DNA of 39,816 bases, from positions 1-39,816 of IMG/VR virus record IMGVR_UViG_3300020437_000017. One strand, written 5' to 3'. A program made the translations under genes and the position numbers. Numbering within the stretch: position 1 is the stretch's first letter; the number at the start of each line of letters is the position of its first letter. Shown piece after piece: positions 16,042-22,750 of the stretch. The notes under the pieces are model-generated. The model worked only from the letters and a program-made list of their open reading frames with translations. It was not told the DNA's origin and did not search any database. This DNA is from a virus.

Positions 16042-16695
16042 ATGGCTGATAAGAAGATAACTGAACTCACAGCCGCCACTAATCATGCGACTAGTGACTT
16101 GTTGCTTGTTGTGAAAGATGCATCTGGTACACCTTTAAGTAGGAAAGCTACGTTTGGAAGCGTATTCGCAAATGTGGCTCACCCTATGACAGTTACCAAT
16201 ATAGCTAATTTTAAATCAAACACAACTATATCAAGCACTACTGCTACTATTAGTGCGAACACTGTTCTAAGTGGTCCAACTGTAACATTGCATGGTAAGT
16301 TACAGACTGAGGGTTCTGCAACAATTATAAGCAATAATGGTAAAATACATGCGAACAATAGCATAACCGCTGGTACAATCAATGTTGCTATGCTACAAGA
16401 AACACCATTAGCAAATACCGCTGGTAGAGCATTGATAGATGCTAAGATAAGTACTACGGCGGCTGACGCAAAGTTTGCTTTGTTATCTAATGGTACACAT
16501 ACTGGTACAACCCAAGTAGATTTAATTAGTCTCCAAGATGCGAAAGGGTTGAGATTAGTAAAGTCAGGAACACCAACTAATAATAATCCATCTACTGATA
16601 GCATTGCAGTTGGTACTATATTCTATGATGATAACTTCTTGTATATAGCAATAAATAGTACGACTTTGAAGAGGGTTGCATTATCAACATTTTAA
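16042..16695 (+). CDS. Virion fibre-like structural protein
   Basis: 217 residues beginning MADKKITELTAATNH, a start common to phage structural proteins. Ser/Thr/Asn-rich beta-repeat middle (TTISSTTATISANTVLSGPTV) and a C-terminal VGTIFYDDNFLYIAINSTT segment typical of fibre/needle proteins that report 'value present' repeats. No catalytic motif. Follows the SwmB-like gene and has AAGGAAAT before ATG. Likely head fibre or tail fibre. Confidence 0.75.
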   Translation: MADKKITELTAATNHATSDLLLVVKDASGTPLSRKATFGSVFANVAHPMTVTNIANFKSNTTISSTTATISANTVLSGPTVTLHGKLQTEGSATIISNNGKIHANNSITAGTINVAMLQETPLANTAGRALIDAKISTTAADAKFALLSNGTHTGTTQVDLISLQDAKGLRLVKSGTPTNNNPSTDSIAVGTIFYDDNFLYIAINSTTLKRVALSTF

Positions 16696-16711
16696 TTATT
16701 GAGTAAAAATA

Positions 16712-17104
16712 GTGTATGAAAATTTGACTGAAGAAAACTTTATGTTATTCGCCGCCAAATATTATGAAAATCCCCACTGCACCGACTTGTTAGAATTTCA
16801 TGATGATTTAAAACGAATAAGATATTTGAAAAGATTATTTAAAAAGTATGAACAAACTGGTGAATTAAAAGAACGATTGATATTAAATCATCTTTTAGTA
16901 TTATACAATGTCTTTGAACATAGAGCGATGACACGTATACTAGTGTTTAAGCTTACAGAACAACTGAAATATTTAAAACCTTTTTTAATATTTCTTAATT
17001 ACTGGAGAACAGATGTAGGTAATATCAATGGTAAAGAAGTAGTAGATGCTGACATATCACTTGATGAAACTATAGTAAAAAAGTTGAGATTAATAGATGG
17101 CTAG
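16712..17104 (+). CDS. Conserved T4-like protein (DUF7207-like)
   Basis: 130 residues with a GTG start. The pattern TEENFMLFAAKYYENPHCTDLLEFHDDLKRIRYLKRLFKKY is one I recall as DUF7207 in T4-like marine phages, always among the structural genes. All-helical and charged; no membrane or catalytic motif. Function unknown. It overlaps the next gene by 8 nt. Confidence 0.75.
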   Translation: MYENLTEENFMLFAAKYYENPHCTDLLEFHDDLKRIRYLKRLFKKYEQTGELKERLILNHLLVLYNVFEHRAMTRILVFKLTEQLKYLKPFLIFLNYWRTDVGNINGKEVVDADISLDETIVKKLRLIDG

Positions 17105-17921
17105 TGGCGTTGCAAATTTAATTTTTACATATTCTTTTCTGAAAAGACTTGTTACGCCGTTCAATGAAACAGATGCGTATAAGTTGGGTATTATTGATGA
17201 GCGTGGAAAGAAGTTAAAATCACCAAAGACTACAGAGGAGTTAAACTCATATAGTACATTTGAAAGATTAGTATTTAATATTAAGAAGATTATAGAAAGA
17301 CTACCAGGTGGTAAAAGTAAACTGGCATCATATGCCGCCGCCTTATTTTTGATAAAAGAACATGATAACACAAAAGAACATTATAGTGAAAAAGAATTAG
17401 TAGAAGCATTGGAGGAAAATATGTCATATTTAAAAAAGAACACAAAGAAGACATATGGCTCAATCATGTCAGAAAAAGATTGGGGAGACATGATGTTTAA
17501 GAAAGAAACAGAACTAAGAGATGTGTCTGAAGCACTTAAACATACACACATGGTTTTAGATACAGATGGTAGAGTTATGAGTATGCACAGTAGCGAAAGA
17601 TCTGCTAATGATAGTGCAAAGCCTACAGGTAATTTATTGAAGAAACAAGGTAAAGTTGTCAAGCTTAGAAAACCTATTTCAACAACAAGAGGTGATAGAT
17701 TAATAGGACAACTACCAGCACATAATCTTGGTGAAGATGCACCAGCAAATGCAACAGGCGCCGCCGTTGCAGGTACAGGAGATGATGCTGTACATTGGAA
17801 GAAACCAGACGCACGAAAAAAAGAAATGAAAAAGTATCTCGCTGATTATCTCAAGAGAAGAGGAAAGAGAGAAGAAGCAAAGAAGAAACAAGAGATGCGA
17901 AAGATTATGGGACTAATGTAA
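17097..17921 (+). CDS. Conserved T4-like late protein
   Basis: 274 residues. The N-terminal segment FLKRLVTPFNETDAYKLGIIDERGK and LPGGKSKLASYAAALFLIKE are recurrent in T4-like cyano- and pelagiphages; the C-terminal AVHWKKPDARKKEMKKYLADYLKRRGK is basic and coiled. No catalytic motif. Role unknown, probably virion assembly from position. It ends in a TAATG overlap with the next gene. Confidence 0.75.
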   Translation: MASGVANLIFTYSFLKRLVTPFNETDAYKLGIIDERGKKLKSPKTTEELNSYSTFERLVFNIKKIIERLPGGKSKLASYAAALFLIKEHDNTKEHYSEKELVEALEENMSYLKKNTKKTYGSIMSEKDWGDMMFKKETELRDVSEALKHTHMVLDTDGRVMSMHSSERSANDSAKPTGNLLKKQGKVVKLRKPISTTRGDRLIGQLPAHNLGEDAPANATGAAVAGTGDDAVHWKKPDARKKEMKKYLADYLKRRGKREEAKKKQEMRKIMGLM

Positions 17922-18781
17922 TGTTTCTCTTAGAGAGATTCGTAACTAAATCTGATTTGACTCAGATTGAGAAATATGCTGATAGGCTTTTTGCTAAAGT
18001 AGGCATAGACGTTGAATTTACTCGACACTTTGTAGATAGAGTAAATGACGAGCGAAATAAAAAACAAATATCAGTTGCAGAATTAGTAAGAATATTCAAC
18101 AAAGCATATCAGAAGTATGGCAAGGCGATAGCCAGACTTGGACCTGATGCTGAAGCTGTTATGAAAGACATGCGAACAGATATAAACATGCCATTCGTTT
18201 TGAAGTTAATGAGAAATGGTATGCTAGAACTCGTAGCAAAAACCATTATGAGAAAGAGAGATTTCAAAACGTCTAATAAAACCTTCTCAGTTGAGGCGAA
18301 GAGAATACCTAGAAAACAAGGACAACCAGCAAATTCTAAGAAACATTCTGATTTATATACAGATGAGAATCCGAAAGGAACGATACACGGTTTGAAATTT
18401 GCTACAGTTGAAGATGCTGAAGATAGTGTCAAGAAAATAGAGAACTCTGGAAAATCTCACGCTCATAAAATACAGGCGGCGATTGCTATGGAGCAAAGAG
18501 CAAGAGTCGCTAAAAAATTTAGTGCCGCCTCAGTTTATAGAAAGTATATAAACAAAATGAAGAAGGTTACCAAAATGAAACGATTAAAGGAGGTAATCGA
18601 ACATGATAAAGAGAATGTATCACTGGTGCAAAGACAGAGCGATGCAAAGAACTTCTTGGGACGGATTAATTCTCATAGGAGTTTGTCTAATAGCACTTCT
18701 AGTACAATCGATCGTTATGTACGCCGCCGTAGCGGGAATACTATGGGGAATATATACGATAATCAAAGATCAAGCGTATGA
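17921..18781 (+). CDS. Conserved T4-like protein with out-of-frame overlap at its C-terminus
   Basis: 286 residues. VEFTRHFVDRVNDERNKKQISVAELVRIFNKAY (about 32-64) and DINMPFVLKL...AKTIMRKRDFKT form a conserved core seen in T4-like phages. After about residue 222 (VTKMKRLKEV) the sequence becomes low-complexity and basic, and this tail (18603-18781) overlaps in another frame the membrane gene at 18603. The family core probably ends before that, so the last 60 residues may be a run-on created by stop loss. Function unknown. Confidence 0.75.
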   Translation: MFLLERFVTKSDLTQIEKYADRLFAKVGIDVEFTRHFVDRVNDERNKKQISVAELVRIFNKAYQKYGKAIARLGPDAEAVMKDMRTDINMPFVLKLMRNGMLELVAKTIMRKRDFKTSNKTFSVEAKRIPRKQGQPANSKKHSDLYTDENPKGTIHGLKFATVEDAEDSVKKIENSGKSHAHKIQAAIAMEQRARVAKKFSAASVYRKYINKMKKVTKMKRLKEVIEHDKENVSLVQRQSDAKNFLGRINSHRSLSNSTSSTIDRYVRRRSGNTMGNIYDNQRSSV

Positions 18782-18785
18782 CTAA
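18603..18785 (+). CDS. Small two-span membrane protein nested in the preceding gene's end
   Basis: 60 residues with an almost perfect Shine-Dalgarno site AAAGGAGGT (18586-18594), 8 nt before ATG. Residues 21-53 form a long hydrophobic region (LILIGVCLIALLVQSIVMYAAVAGILWGIY), one or two spans. It is read in a different frame through 179 nt of the 286-codon gene. First gene of a membrane/lysis-like cassette; a holin-type or anchor role is conceivable but unproven. Confidence 0.75.
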   Translation: MIKRMYHWCKDRAMQRTSWDGLILIGVCLIALLVQSIVMYAAVAGILWGIYTIIKDQAYD

Positions 18786-18789
18786 GTAA

Positions 18790-19155
18790 ATGAGATATCT
18801 AGCGATAATAGGTTTGTTTGTGTTAGTTGGTTGGGGTGCTTATACCTATTATCAAGATACACAGTCACGATTAAAAACATTACAAGAAAATAATGCAAGA
18901 CTTGAAGTTTCGGTGCGTTCTTTAGAAGAAGTAAAAGCAACTTTAATAGAGGACGCACAGAAACAAGCAGAACAGATACAGAAATTAAATAGTAGATTAC
19001 AAGACGCAGAAAGCTATAAAGATGATTTGATAGCTAAGTTACAAAAACATGATTTAACTAAGTTAAGTCTACAACGCCCGAAAGATATGGAAAAGATAAT
19101 AAATGATGAAACTAAAAAGCTATTTACTGATTTTGAGTCTATTACTGCTAAGTAG
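18790..19155 (+). CDS. Inner-membrane spanin-like protein (i-spanin candidate)
   Basis: 121 residues: N-terminal transmembrane anchor (RYLAIIGLFVLVGWGAYTYY) followed by a long periplasmic coiled coil (residues 25-95, heptad-like LKTLQENNARLEVSVRSLEEV). This is the architecture of i-spanins (Rz type), which span the periplasm and fuse membranes in the last lysis step. The next gene starts 53 nt before its stop in another frame and encodes a lipoprotein, the usual overlapping i-/o-spanin arrangement. Confidence 0.7.
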   Translation: MRYLAIIGLFVLVGWGAYTYYQDTQSRLKTLQENNARLEVSVRSLEEVKATLIEDAQKQAEQIQKLNSRLQDAESYKDDLIAKLQKHDLTKLSLQRPKDMEKIINDETKKLFTDFESITAK

Positions 19156-19492
19156 TTGCTCAGTATTCAACACACCAGAAAAAGAAATTGTTACTGTTAC
19201 AGATATTGTTCGTCCAAAAATAACAATAGCTGAAAAACCAAAATCACTAAAATTAACAGATGTAAAATGGTTCATTGTCAATAAGGACAATGTAGATCAA
19301 TTTCTATTAGATTATGAAAATCAAAATGGCGATTTAGTATTCTACGTTATATCTGTACGTGACTACGAAAAGTTAGCACTTAACATGGCGATGATAAGAG
19401 AATATATACTAAAGCAAAACGAGATAATTGTATATTATGAAGAAGCAGTAACACACGAAGAGGATAAGATAGATGAGGAAGTACTTCAGTAA
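19103..19492 (+). CDS. Lipoprotein, o-spanin candidate
   Basis: 129 residues with signal sequence and lipobox LSSC (Cys19) in KSYLLILSLLLLSSC. The mature part is alpha/beta with KWFIVNKDNVDQFLLDYE and a helical RDYEKLALNMAMIREYI. It is longer than classical Rz1, so the o-spanin role rests on the lipobox plus the out-of-frame overlap with the i-spanin-like gene. ATG 19103 and 19106 are both possible starts. Confidence 0.7.
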   Translation: MMKLKSYLLILSLLLLSSCSVFNTPEKEIVTVTDIVRPKITIAEKPKSLKLTDVKWFIVNKDNVDQFLLDYENQNGDLVFYVISVRDYEKLALNMAMIREYILKQNEIIVYYEEAVTHEEDKIDEEVLQ

Positions 19493-20318
19493 TCCAGCAT
19501 CGTTTATAAATGCACCGCTAATATTAGATTGGGATAATCCATCATGGTGTGCTTACTTTTTTGCAGAAGTATCTGCACTTGCATATCACGATGGTACTAA
19601 AGCAAAGAAAGAATTAAAAGCTATAGGTTTTAATAGCTATAAGTTTTTAGAGAATGATGGTGCCCAATGTCACATATTCAATAATAGTGAACACTTAGTT
19701 ATAGCATTTAGAGGTACAGAACCTACAGAGTTCTCAGATGTCAAAGCTGACTTACTCGCAATCAAGAGAAAGTCAAAGACAGAAGGTAGAGTACACATGG
19801 GTTTCAAGTTAGAAATTAGAAAATTATGGGCAGATATATCAGCAATACTGAAAAATAAGAAGCAAAGAATATGGATATGTGGACATAGTTTAGGTGGCGC
19901 AATGGCAACTCTATGTGCAAGTAGATTAGAAGAGTTAGAACCAACTCTTTATACATATGGTTCACCAAGAGTTGGTGGTAGAGAATGGAGAGATGGTTGT
20001 GATGTAGAACATTATAGATTTGTAAACAATAATGATATTGTAACAGCAGTCCCATTATGGTTGATGGGTTACAGACATCATGGCACTGTGCGATATATTG
20101 ATTATTATGGTAGAATCAAAAGAATGACATTTGGACAAAAAGTAAAAGATCAACTATTAGGTAGATGGAAAGCACTAACTAAGTTTCAACTATTTGATGG
20201 TATATACGATCATGATATTGCTGGTGGTTATGCAGATAAATTACAAGCATTGTGGTTTGAAGGTAGAGAAAAGATAAGGAAAAGAGCAAATGTGGGACAT
20301 GATAGAAAGAATGTTTAG
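19473..20318 (+). CDS. Class 3 lipase (alpha/beta hydrolase)
   Basis: 281 residues. Lipase-3 signatures: HLVIAFRGTEPTEFSDVKADL (74-94), GRVHMGF (105-111), nucleophile elbow GHSLGG (137-142, Ser139), SPRVGG (164-169), Asp188 in NNNDIV and His202/203 as the acid and base. No signal peptide is seen, so export would need a holin or other route. It overlaps the o-spanin candidate by 20 nt and is followed by two membrane proteins, so action on host membrane lipids during lysis is a reasonable inference. Confidence 0.88.
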   Translation: MRKYFSNPASFINAPLILDWDNPSWCAYFFAEVSALAYHDGTKAKKELKAIGFNSYKFLENDGAQCHIFNNSEHLVIAFRGTEPTEFSDVKADLLAIKRKSKTEGRVHMGFKLEIRKLWADISAILKNKKQRIWICGHSLGGAMATLCASRLEELEPTLYTYGSPRVGGREWRDGCDVEHYRFVNNNDIVTAVPLWLMGYRHHGTVRYIDYYGRIKRMTFGQKVKDQLLGRWKALTKFQLFDGIYDHDIAGGYADKLQALWFEGREKIRKRANVGHDRKNV

Positions 20319-20574
20319 CGACAGACTATGGATTTATACTGCACTTGCTGGTTCAGTATTTGGTGCAATATTCATAGCATATATTAGCACTACACGTATA
20401 GGCTTATGGTTCTATGCAAAAGTAGATTTAATTATAGATTTTTTAGTAAAAAGATGGGGACTTACTTTTTTAGAGCAACCTGAAGATGCATGGAAGTATA
20501 AGTATCCTGTGATACGCCGTAAGATTAGTGAGATAGAGGAACGTATATCAAAGCTAGAAAACAAAACTAAATAG
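20290..20574 (+). CDS. Membrane protein with C-terminal coiled coil
   Basis: 94 residues, overlapping the lipase by 29 nt. Transmembrane helix at about 12-33 (WIYTALAGSVFGAIFIAYIS), then a second weakly hydrophobic segment and a heptad-like tail (ISEIEERISKLENK). Holin- or anchor-like by context, not by homology. Confidence 0.7.
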   Translation: MWDMIERMFSDRLWIYTALAGSVFGAIFIAYISTTRIGLWFYAKVDLIIDFLVKRWGLTFLEQPEDAWKYKYPVIRRKISEIEERISKLENKTK

Positions 20575-20586
20575 TAGAGCATACTG

Positions 20587-20859
20587 ATGTCTGAGAAGAT
20601 AGATTTATTCGAATACATAAACGATTTACGAAAAGAGAACAAAATGGAGTCCGATCTGTTACATAAACGTATATCAGACATGAAAGATGAACTCATGGAA
20701 CAAATGAAGTCCATGAGACAAGAACAACAAGAAATCAATCAAAAGATGGAACAACGAGTCACTAATCTAGAGAAGTGGAAGTGGAGCATTGTTGGCGGTG
20801 CTATCGTATTAGGATTCTTAATTTCTCTTGGAATGAACTTGACAAAAATACTCACTTAG
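20587..20859 (+). CDS. Coiled-coil protein with C-terminal TM (XhlA-like)
   Basis: 90 residues: long charged coiled coil (1-65), then KWKWSIVGGAIVLGFLISLGMNL as a single C-terminal membrane span. This is the layout of XhlA-type holin-associated proteins and of small DUF7201-type phage proteins. Its end overlaps a sigma70-like promoter for the primase gene. Confidence 0.65.
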   Translation: MSEKIDLFEYINDLRKENKMESDLLHKRISDMKDELMEQMKSMRQEQQEINQKMEQRVTNLEKWKWSIVGGAIVLGFLISLGMNLTKILT

Positions 20860-20867
20860 TATAATAT
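20839..20867 (+). promoter_or_regulatory. Sigma70-like promoter for primase
   Basis: TTGACA (20839-20844), 17-nt spacer, TAATAT (20862-20867); an overlapping TATAAT at 20860 would give a 15-nt spacer. ATG of the primase is at 20875, so the start of transcription would fall almost at the start codon, and no Shine-Dalgarno site is visible there. Confidence 0.65.
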
Positions 20868-20874
20868 AGTCTTT

Positions 20875-21894
20875 ATGACTTATGTAGATTTGAAGTATAT
20901 CAATATACTATCTGGTAGACTTTCCCAATTCAAAAGAAAAACAAATAACTTATTCAACTTTCGTTGTCCATTCTGTGGTGATAGTCAGAAGAACAAACTG
21001 AAAGCTAGAGGTTACATATATGCAAAAGAGAATAAGTATTCTTTCAAGTGTCATAACTGCGGTACTACTTCTAGTGTAGGTAATCTAATCAAACATGTAG
21101 ATACCAATCTATTCAAAGAATATCGCACGGAATCATTTCTAGACACGAATAGAAGCTTACCTACGAAGACGCCTACTAAACCAGAAGGAATTGTATTCGA
21201 TAAAAGGAAATATCATTTCAATACACCTCTTAAAAGTTTGAAGAAGATATCTCAACTAAAATATAACCACCCTGCTAAAATATATGTGGATAAAAGAAAG
21301 ATACCTACAGAGTATCATCGTAAACTATACTATGCACCTTACTTTGCAAAGTTTGTCAATAGTTTGATACCTAGAAAATTATCTGAAGAGAATGATGAAC
21401 CTAGACTTATCATACCTTTCTTTGATGAATATGAAAATCTTATAGGCTTTCAAGGTAGAGCGTTTAGTAAGAATGCTGTTCGTTATATTACAATAATGTT
21501 AGATGAAAGTAAACCTAAGATATTCGGACTAGATGAAGTTGACTGGACAAAAAGAGTATATGTGTTAGAGGGTCCTATTGATTCTATGTTTGTACCTAAC
21601 AGTATTGCTATGATTGGTGCTGACGGAGGTTCCTATATAAATCGTAAGAAAACACAAGATATTGTTATTGTATATGATAATGAGCCAAAATCTAGTATGA
21701 TAAATAAGAAATTGTCTAAAAAAATTGATGAAGGTTTCTCGGTTTGCATATGGCAGAATTTTTTAAAATATAAAGATATTAATGATATGATACTGTCTGG
21801 AATGAGCAAAGTAGAAATCTTGAATATTATAAATGAAAGTACGTTTCAAAATTTAAAAGCTAAAATGAAACTAGTTGAATGGAGTAAATTATGA
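20875..21894 (+). CDS. 61: DNA primase, T4 gp61 type
   Basis: 339 residues. Primes lagging-strand synthesis with the gp41-type helicase. N-terminal zinc-binding module with CPFCGD and CHNCGT (Cys31, 34, 59, 62), then a linker and a TOPRIM-like core: RLIIPFFDEYENLIGFQGRAF, YVLEGPIDSMFVPN (acidic Glu) and DIVIVYDNEPKS (paired Asp). Start ATG 20875 is fixed by the promoter and lack of an earlier in-frame start; translation may be leaderless. In T4, genes 41 and 61 are adjacent, whereas here they are about 20 kb apart. Confidence 0.93.
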   Translation: MTYVDLKYINILSGRLSQFKRKTNNLFNFRCPFCGDSQKNKLKARGYIYAKENKYSFKCHNCGTTSSVGNLIKHVDTNLFKEYRTESFLDTNRSLPTKTPTKPEGIVFDKRKYHFNTPLKSLKKISQLKYNHPAKIYVDKRKIPTEYHRKLYYAPYFAKFVNSLIPRKLSEENDEPRLIIPFFDEYENLIGFQGRAFSKNAVRYITIMLDESKPKIFGLDEVDWTKRVYVLEGPIDSMFVPNSIAMIGADGGSYINRKKTQDIVIVYDNEPKSSMINKKLSKKIDEGFSVCIWQNFLKYKDINDMILSGMSKVEILNIINESTFQNLKAKMKLVEWSKL

Positions 21895-22109
21895 TAGATG
21901 TTGAAGAAGAAGTGCATAAGTTTTGGAGTGACGATCACAAACGACATGCTCATGTTATATACAATAAAGAATTTAAAATGTATCTTGTAAGAATGTTTGA
22001 GAATAACAAACTGGTAAAATCTATACCTATGATATCAGACGCTACAATTCATAGTGAAAGATTTGCAGAAGATGCCGCCGAAAACTGGTGTTTAGGATAT
22101 ATTGAATGA
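21891..22109 (+). CDS. Conserved small phage protein
   Basis: 72 residues in an ATGA overlap with the primase and a 4-nt overlap with ThyX. Ends in AEDAAENWCLGYIE, a helix seen in many small marine phage proteins of the kind 'MFENNKLVKSIPM...SERFAEDAAENW'. Function unknown; coupled between replication and nucleotide genes. Confidence 0.7.
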   Translation: MIDVEEEVHKFWSDDHKRHAHVIYNKEFKMYLVRMFENNKLVKSIPMISDATIHSERFAEDAAENWCLGYIE

Positions 22110-22750
22110 AAAGTGCAAAAATGCGAGTCACATTAGTTGACTCGATGGGAGATGATTTATCGGTTGTAAATGCCGCCAGAGTTTCTTTTGATAAAGAACA
22201 TATTACTATTGATAGTCGTGATGAAAAGCTAATAAAATACTTAGCTGAACATAATCATTGGAGTCCATTCGGACACGCATCGTTGCAATTTAGAATTAAA
22301 GCACCTGTATTTGTTGCTCGACAGTTAGTTAAGCATCAAGTCGGATTAGTTTGGAATGAAGTAAGTAGAAGGTATGTTGATAATGAACCTGAATTTTATA
22401 TACCTGACTTTTGGCGAACTCGTCCTCAAGGTAATATAAAGCAAGGTTCAGGTGAAGATAGAATAGAATACGATATTGCTGGCACTATGGAATATGTCAA
22501 GCAAACATATAATAATTTATTGAATGATGGTGTAGCACCAGAGATGGCTCGTATGGTGTTACCTCAGAATATGATGACAGAGTGGTTTTGGAGCGGAACT
22601 CTTTATGCTTTTGCAAGAGTATGTAATCTAAGACTACATAAAACGGCACAAATAGAAACACAAATTATTGCAGAATTTATAAGTGATAATATAAAAGAAA
22701 AATTTCCACTCTCGTGGAAAAGCTTAATAGGAGAAGGACATGCGAAGTAA
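22106..22750 (+). CDS. thyX: FAD-dependent thymidylate synthase
   Basis: 214 residues. Makes dTMP from dUMP with FAD and methylene-tetrahydrofolate, supplying thymine for this AT-rich genome. RVSFDK, HWSPFGHASLQFRIKAPVFVARQL, WNEVSRRYVD (83-92) and the C-terminal NLRLHKTAQIETQIIAEFI are ThyX signatures. The usual RHRx7S signature appears as KHQ (76-78) with one extra residue before the conserved NExS, an unusual variant. Overlaps RNR by 11 nt. Confidence 0.9.
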   Translation: MKSAKMRVTLVDSMGDDLSVVNAARVSFDKEHITIDSRDEKLIKYLAEHNHWSPFGHASLQFRIKAPVFVARQLVKHQVGLVWNEVSRRYVDNEPEFYIPDFWRTRPQGNIKQGSGEDRIEYDIAGTMEYVKQTYNNLLNDGVAPEMARMVLPQNMMTEWFWSGTLYAFARVCNLRLHKTAQIETQIIAEFISDNIKEKFPLSWKSLIGEGHAK

